DNA of 64,000 bases from Gyromitra esculenta (taxonomy: Eukaryota > Ascomycota > Pezizomycetes > Pezizales > Discinaceae). Where the stretch lies: the NCBI GenBank assembly GCA_038503075.1, contig JBCAML010000006.1, forward strand, positions 1,674,001 to 1,738,000, read 5' to 3'. Within the stretch, counting starts at the first letter, position 1; each line of letters opens with the position of its first letter. The translations under genes were made by a program, and so were the position numbers. Below are positions 46,587 through 57,068 of this stretch, in pieces. A model generated the notes under the pieces. The model made no database searches. It was not told the origin of the DNA and was given only the letters and a program-made list of their open reading frames with translations.

Positions 46587-47444
46587 ATGATTTGGCATCT
46601 TCGAATCAGCTCCTTTGAATCAGATCTATCCCGATGGCAGGTATTGATCTCCCTGGATGGCCATCAAATCCCAGCAGGGCCTCATATCCAGAGAATTTTG
46701 CGCCGCATCAATGTATCGAGCCTGGATGAATTTATCCAATTAAGCTCAAAACACCCGCGTTTATACCTCCAAAGATGTCCACCAGCGGGTTTAGACCCAC
46801 TCTTTACCGTCAAAGCTCCCTTGTTGGGATTTCAATACGTACTCGACTCAAGAAAAGGGGTAACGCAGTGGTATATTGAACCCATCGACAGAGTTTTAGC
46901 CACGAGATTAAGTCCAGATTTGAAGATTGATTCTGCAAGTTCACACGAATTTTATTCCCAGGAACTTGTGCCTATATCATGGAAGGTAGAGAACATTCTT
47001 GTGTGGCTTCAGAGAGCCTATTTCTCCCTTCCTTGTCAGAATATCACAGCCCCGAGAGAACACCGCGATCACTACTTCGTCAACATCTTTTTAACGATGG
47101 GTGAAACTCCAGATCATCCAGATACGAAATTCACGAGGCATTTCATCGCTGGAGACACGAAGCTTGTTGACGTTTTTGAAATATTAGGAGCGAATAGATT
47201 AGGGCCCAATTCCTTATTTGTGCAACAAGTTTGGTTGCAGGGGGCGAAGTATACCCTAGGAGTAAATTTTACATACTACGATGCAATCAAAAGGCAGCTA
47301 GTCATGAGGGATGTAGAATGGGTGGGCGACGTTAAGCTTTTGTGGCTGCTACCGGCTTTTTTAATTCGCCAGGTGAAAACCATCCCTTTGCAAGGAGGTG
47401 TGGCGAACGAAGGTGCATTGGAATCAGGAGTAAGCCCACAATGA
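46587..47444 (+). CDS. Hypothetical protein, 285 aa
   Basis: A single open frame of 285 codons starting ATG ATT TGG at 46587, not recognised. The protein looks globular and non-repetitive: mixed charge, many aromatics, no signal peptide, no clear membrane span until a hydrophobic patch near the C-terminus (VKLLWLLPAFLIRQV). Notable pieces are WQVLISLDGHQIPAG, FQYVLDSRKGVTQWYIEP and VNFTYYDAIKRQ. Its length in AT-rich DNA makes chance unlikely. More 5' sequence through an undetected exon is possible. Neighbours (securin, tRNA-like unit) give no functional hint. Confidence 0.6.
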   Translation: MIWHLRISSFESDLSRWQVLISLDGHQIPAGPHIQRILRRINVSSLDEFIQLSSKHPRLYLQRCPPAGLDPLFTVKAPLLGFQYVLDSRKGVTQWYIEPIDRVLATRLSPDLKIDSASSHEFYSQELVPISWKVENILVWLQRAYFSLPCQNITAPREHRDHYFVNIFLTMGETPDHPDTKFTRHFIAGDTKLVDVFEILGANRLGPNSLFVQQVWLQGAKYTLGVNFTYYDAIKRQLVMRDVEWVGDVKLLWLLPAFLIRQVKTIPLQGGVANEGALESGVSPQ

Positions 47445-48373
47445 CCAGTTTTCTAAGAAAAGTCTAATCACCTCATATAAATGTATATGATTTGTCTTCT
47501 TCATTTGTGGAGGCAAATGTACCGTACCACGTACTTGGAGGGCACAGGCGGGCTACGCCGAATGGAACTTGTCGGAATTCGATCAATAAATCAGCACTGA
47601 GATTTTCTTTCTAGATTCTCAGAGTTTTTGTATGCACCCTACGAATAATAACAAAATACAATTAATTGGCTTAAATGGTATGTTTTGTTGTGCTTAGTTG
47701 TCGAATGTGGTTGTGTTTTTAGAGTTATGAGAGAAGAAAGCTTGGGCTTTGGACTATGTGGCCAAGAAGATAGGATATGAGAAAGGAGATGGTAATATAT
47801 GGTTGTGTTCTATTTTGTATTGTCATAGCTGTAGTGCTAGGTACATTTAGTTACAATTAGTGAGTTAGATAAAATAAAAAACTTAAATTGGTAGACTCTA
47901 TGATAGCCTAAAGAGGGAGGTGAAATAAAATAGGTCCAGGATACCAGAACCTAGATAAGGATGAAGGGACCCTTTTACGCATCCCGCGAGATATAATGAG
48001 TGGTACTTCGGAACGAAAATAGTACTTCTATTCATGAGTAGAATGTAAGGCCTCTACGGTGGTTACGAAGTACTCCACGTGGACTGTTGCTTGCAGCCAG
48101 GTGGATAGACGCATTAGGAGAATATACTGACCAGCTAGCATTCAGAAATTAAATTGAGCTTTCTAACTTGAATAATCCCTGTGATTTTTAGGAAATGATA
48201 ACGCTTGTAATCGTATGTAATCTTACGATTTATCATATGAGCCTCTTACTACGATTCCCTCTGTGCAGTGAGCTCGGCTCAAAATCTGTTAGCTCCTAAT
48301 CCCGATCTCTCGGCTTCAATAGAATTGGGCGCTCAATTCGTGCCCCCCTTTTTTTAGTACCAAGCATCGGGGC
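47445..48373. other. AT-rich intergenic stretch
   Basis: About 0.9 kb, no gene, RNA or repeat recognised. Confidence 0.45.
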
Positions 48374-48510
48374 CAAGGCATAGCTCAGTGGGAGAAGCCT
48401 TGGGTTCCCAGGATGGTATCGAACTTGGTCCCCCCAAGTAAGCCAGTTCGAATCCCCGGCTCGTGTCCGGTAAATTATGGTCTCTCCCCATCGGAGCAGA
48501 CGAACTTTTT
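48374..48510 (+). ncRNA. tRNA-like pol III unit, possible SINE or decayed tRNA
   Basis: An exact A-box consensus TAGCTCAGTGG (48381-48391) and a near-consensus B box AGTTCGAATCC (48445-48455) lie 64 nt apart, followed by a T5 run at 48506-48510 that would terminate pol III. CTTGG and CCAAG could form an extended anticodon-like stem, but the acceptor strands do not pair and no anticodon is clear, so it is not a working tRNA. A tRNA-derived SINE, a tRNA relic or a novel pol III RNA are the options. Confidence 0.45.
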
Positions 48511-48863
48511 ATTGACCCCTTTTCCATACCTGTGGAACCTGGTCCTAGTTTTATTTTCATTTTATTCGTGTATGATTCGCTCAGTAATCATCCATAACCG
48601 TTAAAATACTCAAGCTGAGAGCGACCAACACGAAGAGTTTCTATCATCACAAAGCATCACTCGCATTTCACCAATCTACCAATCTACCAAACCACAAAGC
48701 CCTCTTCTCCCCAAGACGATTACAACATTATGTAGATAAATTCGCAAAGTACAGTTAGTCTATTTGTTTTTATTTTTACGCTTCTTCGTTAGACTAAAAA
48801 AGCTATATACTATATAAAATATCGCCTCCCGTCAGGGAAGGAGGGGGTTATCGGGTATTCCAT

Positions 48864-51800
48864 TCAACAGACCACACATCCGATTCCATACATAGCTCTT
48901 TCTACCTCTCTCTTGACACGGTACCAGTCCTCTCTTCGTGTGGCATATTCATAAACTTCCTCTACTCTGAAAATCCCGCCGAACCTGCTTGGGTCCGCAA
49001 TCACCGTTGCCATTTGTCGCGCGTGACTGGGGTCAATGAGGTATATCTGTGAGAGTTCGCGAAGCGCGTTAAAATATGGATCTAATGGTTTGATCTTGAT
49101 GGATTGAATATAGGAGTGATAGTGGTTCATGTCGCTATCGCACGTCTATTAGAAACTAATTTTTGGCAAAAGAGAGGGGGGGGCTATAAACCTAATGAGT
49201 TTAACAGCACCGTCAACGCTAATCCGCTGCCTCTTTATATGTTTGCAAAGACTCGCAAACAATCGTACTCCAACCTCCTGATTAAAGACGTCCAGCACAT
49301 TCTTGTCCGTGCTGCCTACAAGTAGTCTTGTGTGTCCACCAACCACATCCACTACCATCTTCGCGGTGTTTGTCGGTCCGATATCGAAGTCTCCGACTCC
49401 ACCTACTTCACCCAACACGCCGGGGTTGAAATCTGTCCCCAGCTGTGTGGTAGCGAATATGTGATCGACCTCATTCATCAGTACGTCGATTCCCATGTTC
49501 AGTCCTGCAGCTACACGTTCGTCTAACATCTGTTCGAAGCGCTTTTTCTCCTTCGCTGCTGGGTTGAGGAAATCATTACGATCAGTGAGTTTTGGCGCGA
49601 CGAGCTCGGTCTCGTAGAACACGTCAATCATCTGCTGGATAAGATCGCCAACGTTGACGAGTTCGAGGAATGTGACGAGGGGAGCAACGTGATTATGGGC
49701 AGTTGAAGCGCGAGGATTGTAGGCAGAGAGATGCTCAACGGCTTTGTCGAAGCCAGCTTTGACATGGCGAGGACCGAGGACTTGCAAAAGTGCTATGAAA
49801 ATGGCTTCGCATTGCTCTTTGCTGCCGGGAAAGGTTTGTTAACTTCACTTCCGCAAAAAAACAAAAAAACAAAAAAACAAGAGGGATGAGGAGCTTACGC
49901 TTCTTCCCCTGTCTGTCCACCACTTTTAGCAAACAACGCCGCTCTCTCAAGACTTTCTTTTGCATTATGTACCAAACTTAAAGCGACTTCAAGACTAAAC
50001 AAGCTTCTAATCCCCTCCAGTCTCGAATTCATAAGTGCTGCTTTCGCCGCCAACTCTGTTGTAGGTGGTGGTCCTGGTGATATTCGCCCGTCCATTCTAG
50101 GAGTACCTGGCACAGAATCCGGGTTTGTAGTATCTTGAACCGATAGTCTATTCGAATTCGCGTATGGGTTAGGTTCTACAGGTTTTGCCTCGATTACCGA
50201 ATTTCTGTTTGCAAATGGTGATGGAATAACAGATACAGGCATTAGGATAACCTTTTTAAAAGTCGAGAGGAAATCGCGTTTGTCTGCTTCGCGGTTGATA
50301 TTGCTCATGAAGAACGATTCCGTTGCTGCATCTGCATCTAGAATCTATACCTTTCCGTCAGTCCATGCAATCCTTGAAACTTATTATCCCAGGAGCAAAT
50401 TCGGTCGTTACCTTTCTCTCCCATTTATCAACCTCCTCCTGACTCTTCTTCCTGAAATTCTCTAGCTCATCCTGTAGATACAAATCTACGTGTGGCTCAA
50501 ATACGCGGTTCATCACCTTTACCGCGTCCTCTTTAAAAGTTCCCCCAGAGCCTTTTGTTGGTGTTAGGGTCCCTGCGAAGCCTATGCACTGGGTGTAAAT
50601 CCCTGCCACAGCCTTCAAATACATATCCATATTCCTCGCATGTGCTTCGTCTAAGATAGGTGTGATGTATTCGCTGACGACATCTTCTGCCACACGTTCC
50701 AAAAATGGTAGCATCGCATTCACATTTTCTGGAAATACACGGTCGATTACAGCAGCTTGCTCGTTTAGGACGGCGGAAAGGCGTCCGAAGAATTCGGAGG
50801 ATGGGGAGAGGGAGAAAGTGCCAGGGGGTTTACTAAAATAAAACATTAACGAGAGCCAAGAACAGGAAATAGGAGTAGAGAGCATACTCAAACGAGTCCA
50901 TGGGGTTTCCAAGTTTCTCACGCTCAAACATGACGGGATGTTTCTGTACGAATAACTGGATACAGGCTGCACCGCCATTGAGGAGAATTAGGACATGGGC
51001 GTAGCGCTTCATGCGGCCGTCTATATCGCCAGACTCGTAGCCACTTTTACGTATAAGCCGAAATAGAACAAATGATAGATGATGATTCGAAAAACAAACC
51101 CTTCAAACTCTCTCAGCGCAGCATTTTCAAAAATCCCCGTCATGAGGTTCAACCGTTCCAACCTCTCCCCCCATCCGTAAGCCGTGTCACTCTGCGCGAA
51201 TATTTTCAATTGCGCCAGCACCTGCGCCTGTTGCTCCGGGTCCCTAAATATCCGAAAGACGACGGGATCGGTATGTGTTTTGGCCTTTGCAAGATCGAAA
51301 TATAAGGGCGCAAGCGCTCCATACACCCTCCCATATTCCTGCCTCGCAAAACCTCTCACACTCTTCACAGACGGCAACACTGTCAACAGTGACGCTGGGT
51401 CCCTTATTGAAGCCTTCGGAAGGCCCGCCGTGAGCGGGGTAATACTCATTATATCGAACCCATCCGACAGCGGTCTCGCTTGCGCTCTCCGCCGGTCTGC
51501 CTCCCGCTGCAGCTTAACTCGATTCTCCTCCTCCCCAGCATCGAAGAGCGTCGAGGTCCGATTAGCTGCCGTTGATTTTTCAGTAGTTGCAGGAGACACC
51601 ACTCCCATTTCAGCAGCCCTTTTAGCCTCCTCGGCGGCCTTTGCGGCCATCGTAGCTCTCTTCCGTTTCATTGCGTCCTCGAACCGTTTCCGTGCTTCTG
51701 CTTCGTTCCAGACCCCCATAAGCCGTAACCGGAACACCCATCGTGTATCATCGTATACCATCTCTTGCATGCGTCGAGAAACGCAGGCGAAACGTATTAG

Positions 51801-52102
51801 GTCGGACACGGGGAGGTATTCCAGGATGGAAGATAATATCTCTGAACGAAGCAGTATTAGAACCCATGAATGGAAAAAATTAAAAATAAAGCTGAAAAAT
51901 TAAAAGAGAGTAAGGTTTATCAACCGGCTGGTAAAACGGGTTTATGGGAGTCTTTAAGTTGTGATATAGACCTCTGCTTTCGCACTATGTTGGTGGGGGG
52001 GGTGAGATCCATCTTTGCGGCCGGGAGTGAGTGTATACCACGTCTCGAAGCTTGAGTTGGAGCCGGCATGGCCGGGGATTGCATCGAGAAGCGAGTGGAC
52101 AT
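48864..52102 (-). CDS. RCY1: Recyclin-1: F-box and Sec10-like endocytic recycling protein
   Basis: Seven exons on the minus strand: 52102-51925, 51841-51100, 51043-50888, 50832-50412, 50344-49899, 49821-49192, 49134-48864. All phases agree and give 947 aa. An F-box lies near residues 58-95 (PAEILSSILEYLPVSDLIRFACVSRRM). A charged Ala/Lys/Arg-rich linker follows, then an exocyst Sec10-like helical region (EFFGRLSAVLNEQ, LPFLERVAEDVVSEYI, VLGPRHVKAGFDKAVEHL, LIQQMIDVFYETELV). The protein ends GIGCVVC, a CaaX-type prenylation signal. Yeast Rcy1 recycles cargo such as the SNARE Snc1 from endosomes with Ypt31/32 and binds Skp1. Introns are 56-90 nt; one carries a CAAAAAAA x3 array. Confidence 0.9.
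49854..49880 (+). repeat. CAAAAAAA tandem repeat in an RCY1 intron
   Basis: Three CAAAAAAA units within intron 5 of RCY1; on the transcribed strand it is a T-rich tract upstream of the acceptor. Confidence 0.85.
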
Positions 52103-52901
52103 TATAACGGCGGTGTGGATATAGATCAGTGAGTTCCGGGGGCTATCGGGGGTGGTGGAGATGAGGTTGTGGATGGTGGGGGGAAGCTGGTGGTGTTGCC
52201 GGAGGTGCTTCCTTGACAATTGACTTCGGACGGGTGGCGCTTGAGAGACAGGGGCGCCTTGTCACGTGCCAAGCCACCAGGGCATTTTGTATATCGAGTG
52301 ATATTTCGTGACAGGGCGAGGAGAGCTGTTTGTCTATTCATCTGGCGTATACGCCGTTTGAAGCTGTGGCACGGAGTGAAGAGACCCGTGGTAGAGCGCT
52401 GGCTGGAGATGGGAAGTGTTTAAGTCGTTCAGACGAAAAGTAGAGGCTGAGGAAGAACAGAAGGCCTATTGCCCCTCGTACCTCAATTTACCCGTATAGC
52501 TTTCAATGGCCTCAAATAAGAGTAGACATACTTAATATATTCGTGATGCTTTCACCGATGCGTGCTCTCCACTTTAGCACTGCATGTATTCTACCTAATA
52601 CTATACTAGGATGCTTTGACATCTCCGCTCCTCTGGGGGTCCCAGGGGCTTTTTTCCACCATCTTTCTGCTACAGCCTCTTCAACACCAATCATCGCCCC
52701 ACCCCCATTACCAAAGCCACAAAATCCATAACATGCTGAAGTATTTTATAAAATAGCTTATATGACCCATGAAAATCTGCAACTCGCATTACATTCCAGA
52801 TATAGTACAAACCAAAGCACAGAGCACAATAAAAAAGCACAGTAACACCTATATCATTTCCATCCCATACAATTCCACGCCGTCCCTCGTCCCTCACTTC
52901 T
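52103..52901. other. Intergenic: RCY1 promoter and BIG1 3' flank
   Basis: About 0.8 kb. GTCACGTGCCAAGCCAC (52261-52277) lies 160 bp upstream of the RCY1 start and combines a CACGTG E-box with the 14-mer seen upstream of securin and tropomyosin. No gene seen. Confidence 0.5.
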
Positions 52902-53937
52902 TTACTGCTGTTTCTTCGCAGCCGCAGGTCCCATCTCCTTCTCGAACGCTCCATAACTCACCTGTAAGCTGCTCAACGCGGTAAACGCCACATACAATAT
53001 AGTCAACAAAAAGAACAACGCCAGATAGCCCGCGAAAATACCAGGTGTGAAAAACTGGTATCTTTGGAACAAGCTCCCGTGTGGGAGAGTGGTGTTGACG
53101 GGTTCATGGTCTTCACGACGCCTGAGTTCGTGTTCGTGCTCAGTGGTGGGGAATAGATGGGGCTTGGTGGGTGCTAGCGGTGTGGAGGTGTAGATGAGGG
53201 CGTATTTGTAAGTAGGGAGAAGAGAGATGATTGAGTAAAGGAACGAATCTATATTTCAGAACAGAACAGAGAGAAAAACGGAAAAACAGTTAGTCTATGT
53301 GGATACTAGTAGTGGTAGAAAGGGTTCATACCATTCTCCATAAGCGCCTTACTCCTCGCCTTCCCTCCTTCCGGCAACCTCGCGAAATCAACCCTGATAA
53401 CCTTCGGCTTCATATCGTCAAAACCACTGAAACTCCCGGTCGTCGCATCCACCTCCTCGACCTCGGCATCACACGTACGGATCGTAAAATCCTGCAGCAG
53501 CTCAACCACCTCGTCGAATCTCACGTCGTCCTCATATACCTTACTTGCCAAATACGATCTTCCCGCACCAGCCTCTTTCAACGCCGTGCTGAGCCGTGGT
53601 GCAGAAGATGCGTGGGCAAAGTCGCTGTTGTGGAGACCTGGCTGGCTGACGAGGATGTAGGCGTCGGCATCGCAGAGTGAGATGACGTGTTTGGCTGTTG
53701 CAACGAAAGTGGAAGTTTCAAGGAGCGAGTTGGTTTGTGGGGGGGCAGAGGGATCGTGGGTGGGGAAGGCGCTGTAACATGTGTAAGTTAGTAAGAAAAC
53801 ACAGACTCGGTGAAGATAGGGAGGCGGGAGAGGGAAAAAACGAACCCAGACGCGGATATCAGGAAGAAGGGAGAGGTGTCTCTGAAGGCAGTGACAAGAG
53901 GCACCAGAGATATGAGGGTGGTTAATTGGAAACGCAT
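52902..53937 (-). CDS. BIG1: BIG1, ER membrane protein for cell-wall beta-1,6-glucan
   Basis: Three exons on the minus strand: 53937-53846, 53771-53332, 53248-52902, giving 292 aa. The first intron has a TACTAAC branch site. An N-terminal signal peptide (MRFQLTTLISLVPLVTA) is followed by FRDTSPFFLIS, the luminal domain with YILVSQPGLHNSDFA and KVIRVDFARLPEGG, then YQFFTPGIF and one C-terminal membrane span (AGYLALFFLLTILYVAFTAL), ending KKQQ. FRDTSPFF, VSQPG and the KKQQ tail are typical of fungal Big1. The protein is ER-resident and required for normal beta-1,6-glucan; the fold is related to V-ATPase assembly factors of the Ac45/Voa1 group. The dilysine-like tail fits ER retention. Confidence 0.9.
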
Positions 53938-54356
53938 GGTGGAGGCTGTGAGGGTTCAATTCTGGTGATTTTGAGAGACTCGAATAGACGTTTTCGTTGA
54001 CGCGATGCTTGAGGTTGAGCTGGATGTCCTGATGATCTACGCTAAGGCCTTGGCGCTACTCTGGGTAGGAGACGCAAGAATGTTGCTCCATCTGCAGTAA
54101 ATAACTCGAAAGCCATCTACCTACTACTGCATGTATTAAACCGACTTTAGGTCGGAAATCTGCAAATATCTTGTATTACTCTATACAAGGCGTATGAATA
54201 TTACTAAGTAGTTCATACTTTAACAATGGTAGACCGCTGCCACCACCACTACATAATTAACTGATACTAAATAATACTACACGCATAAAGAGTAAAACAA
54301 AAAATTGAAATGAAATCTATCTAAATCTTCCTACGTATAATAATCAAACTCTTACC
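53938..54356. other. Intergenic: BIG1 upstream and RAERY gene 3' flank
   Basis: About 0.4 kb, AT-rich, no gene seen. Confidence 0.45.
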
Positions 54357-55073
54357 TTATTCAACGAGCTCACTCTCCTCAAGTTCCTCAATAGTAGCAA
54401 GCCATTTATGAACCATCGTCTCCAGCTTGTCCCGTCGAGTAAACGTACACTTACCACAGCCACAATCCTCCTCATTCAGCTGCCTCCAACGCTCCTCTTG
54501 ATAAATGTCCTGCTCACGGCTAAATCCTCGGTCCCTTCTCTCTTTCTCCTGTGCTCGCTGAAATCGCTGATGTTGGGATTGTCTAATTGCGACTCTTCTT
54601 CTAGATCTGAGCTTCCAACGATCCGCTGCTTCTTGCAGAAGTATATCCCCATAATATCTCTCAGCTCTCTTCATTCGATTCTCCTCATTAACCGCTTCTT
54701 GCTTTCGTTCAGCCGCCTCTCGTTGAAGTATCTCACTGTGATATCTCTCAGCTCTTCTCATTCTATTCTCCCTGTCAGTCGAATCTCGCCTCCGGTCAAC
54801 CGCCTCCCGCTGAAGTATCTCCCTATGATACCTTTCAGCTCTCCTCATTCTGTTCTCCCAATCAGCTGCTTCTCGCTCAAGTACTTCCCTGCGATACCGC
54901 TCAGCTCTCCTAACACGACTGTAATTAGTACTAGTAGCAACGCTCTCTGCTCTACTATAGCGCTCGTATCTTGGTCTGTAGTAGTCAGCTCCGCTTACTC
55001 TGCATGTAGGGCATACACAGCTCAGAGAAGTTATATGGCCGCAGGCCCAAGTTGCGTGTTGAATATGACCCAT
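54357..55073 (-). CDS. RAERY-repeat, Cys/His-motif protein of unknown function
   Basis: 238 aa in one exon, starting MGHIQHATWACGH at 55073. The N-terminus has CGH-x5-CVCPTC (C11, H13, C19, C21, C24), a plausible zinc site. The middle holds four copies of R-x-[RK]-RAERY-x2-[EIDV]-IL-x-[RQ]-EA at residues 53-69, 75-91, 104-120 and 133-149, spaced 22, 29 and 29 residues, predicted long charged helix. The C-terminus has CGCGKC (204-209), a second small Cys cluster, then an acidic tail. Very rich in Arg and Glu. I do not recognise a named family. The frame remains open 44 codons upstream, but the chosen Met directly precedes the Cys motif. It is divergent from the ORF at 55473. Confidence 0.7.
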   Translation of the reverse strand: MGHIQHATWACGHITSLSCVCPTCRVSGADYYRPRYERYSRAESVATSTNYSRVRRAERYRREVLEREAADWENRMRRAERYHREILQREAVDRRRDSTDRENRMRRAERYHSEILQREAAERKQEAVNEENRMKRAERYYGDILLQEAADRWKLRSRRRVAIRQSQHQRFQRAQEKERRDRGFSREQDIYQEERWRQLNEEDCGCGKCTFTRRDKLETMVHKWLATIEELEESELVE

Positions 55074-55472
55074 TGCTGAAGTGATTTTTTGATTGTTGTT
55101 TAAAATTATAGTGGGATAGATGTGTGGATGGATGGATGGGTGAGGATTTAGAATACACATCTCGTCCCCAGCTTTTATACAGTACTGATGCATCATGATT
55201 CCCAACTTGAAAAGCCCAGAGTTTCAAATCTCCGAATACCAACTCGATATTAAAACGTGGCCTATCATGATTCAAAACCAGGAGTTTCAACTTTTTCAGT
55301 GCCAACTTAGCATCAAACCAAAGCCCTTGATTCAAAACACGCCATCTTGAAGACCAAACCCGATACAATAAAACAGACCCGCAAAAACCCTCATCCAGAA
55401 AAACCACTAACCCACCAATTGCAAACCATACTCCCGCAACGACACCGACAACACCGACACGCCAGTTTAACA
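55074..55472. promoter_or_regulatory. Divergent intergenic region between two small genes
   Basis: 399 bp between the RAERY-repeat start and the ATG of the hypothetical at 55473. It includes GATGGATG-type short repeats near 55,120. No other signal recognised. Confidence 0.4.
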
Positions 55473-55871
55473 ATGGAGATCGACGCAGACGTCTATCACC
55501 TCCGCCGCTTCGCAATTCTCAACTCAATCAGCAAATACACCCATGTCATAAAAGTACGTCCCTTTCCAATTCCCAAATACAAGGTAGTGAGAAAGCGTGG
55601 CAACAGGGCTTTTAGATTGGCTGCATTTTCATTCAAGAGGCTGGTGGGGGCTTGGCCTTCGCCGTTAAGGACTATGGTAACGAAGGTGGGCGAGTCTTAT
55701 GTGACAGAATATACACAGCCTACGCGGCCATTGTTGGAGTCTAAGCGTAGGCCGGCCTCGCGCCTAGCCCTCTGGCTTGCCGCGAACCGCAGGGAAGCTA
55801 GCGGCAGTAGGAATAGTGACGAGCCTAGGCGTAAACCTCACCAGAATTTTATTATCTTTAGGGGTAGGTAG
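55473..55871 (+). CDS. Hypothetical basic protein, 132 aa
   Basis: Open frame of 132 codons with a good start context (AACAATGGAG). The product is very basic with a hydrophobic/aromatic N-terminal half (MEIDADVYHLRRFAIL, VIKVRPFPIPKYKVV) and an Arg-rich tail ending FIIFRGR. The downstream half is more GC-rich than its surroundings, consistent with coding. No family recognised and no introns needed. It could be part of a larger spliced gene. Confidence 0.4.
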   Translation: MEIDADVYHLRRFAILNSISKYTHVIKVRPFPIPKYKVVRKRGNRAFRLAAFSFKRLVGAWPSPLRTMVTKVGESYVTEYTQPTRPLLESKRRPASRLALWLAANRREASGSRNSDEPRRKPHQNFIIFRGR

Positions 55872-57068
55872 CTAGAGAAAGGTGATGAAGTATTGGCTGG
55901 GGACTCTTTAAAGTGTGTGCGTAATTTAGACTTGCAACAATGCGGGAGAGCTACGTATACTCGTACGTAAATATTAAATTACCTTGTGCTTCAATCACCT
56001 CGTGAATTCCGGAAAATACCTGTAACTACCGGTTTTAATTAAAGCTACCTTCTTTTTTTGACGAGCACAAAGGCTGGTGTTTCGTCATAATCGTGTTGAA
56101 AAGGCTTGTGGTAACAGCTGATACCAATATCGCTTGATTTCTTTGTTGTATGGGAGAACTCCACCACACTTAACGTCTCGCTGACGTTGGAAGTTAGGAT
56201 GGCTCTTATATATAACCTGAAGCCGAATGATTGGACCGAAAATTGAAGAGGCCTATAGTAGCGAACAGCTATATCTAGCTCCAAAAAGCCATAATGCCAA
56301 TTATACGAGTGATATTTTATGACTATATATATGAATAGTGTGGTGTTTCGCTTTGTTTTCTGTTTTTTGTCTAACTCATCAATTGTAACCAGCACTCAAG
56401 CTATGCCAATACAAATATAACCACCCACTCTCCAGTCCCTTCCCTCATATGCATAACTTTTCCTCTTGGCTTCATAGTCCGAAGTCCTCCGCATCCATAG
56501 CAAAGCAAAACAATGAGCACCAATGTTTCGCCTAATGTGAGTAGGTATGCGATCAGTAAGATTGTATATTGTATCGTATTGTACCGTATCTGTAGAGAAA
56601 CGGTAAAATACAATAATGCGGTGTGGAGCTAAAACTGAGCAAACCCTCTTCGCAGAATTGGAGACTGAAGCCCATCGTGATGTTGTTTGAGTATCGCCAC
56701 TGCATCCCTATAGTGTTCTAGTGCTAAATCTTACATCTCGTAATTTACTGGTTTAATGCTAATACGGTCCCATACGGTAAACCAACATAATTTACCATAT
56801 TTTTGCAACTCTAAGGGTAAGGCCCCATTACTTTTGATCAGAGCTCTTCGTGTGTGTTCTAAGTTCAAGTATTGATGTAACAAAATCATCTCATGTTATC
56901 ATAATATCCCAGAACCGCAACTATAAGTTTTGCTTCTGTTCTATGGTATCATTCGATTCATTCCTATAGAGTCTAGGCTAGTACATGAAATAAAGATGTA
57001 TAAAAGTCTCGCTCTATCTCATTTTCCACTTCCGGCCCAAATGAAATACCGGCTTTAGATTTTTTATA
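55872..57068. other. AT-rich intergenic stretch
   Basis: About 1.2 kb between the hypothetical and the SEC18 stop. Two minus-strand open frames (56,045-56,395; 56,401-56,613) are AT-driven and lack motifs. No gene called. Confidence 0.45.

Noticed and set aside
48374..48455. Functional intron-containing tRNA
   Set aside because: A and B boxes are good but the acceptor and D stems do not pair, so a working tRNA is not supported.
56045..56613. Two minus-strand frames of 116 and 70 codons
   Set aside because: AT-driven composition and no domain.
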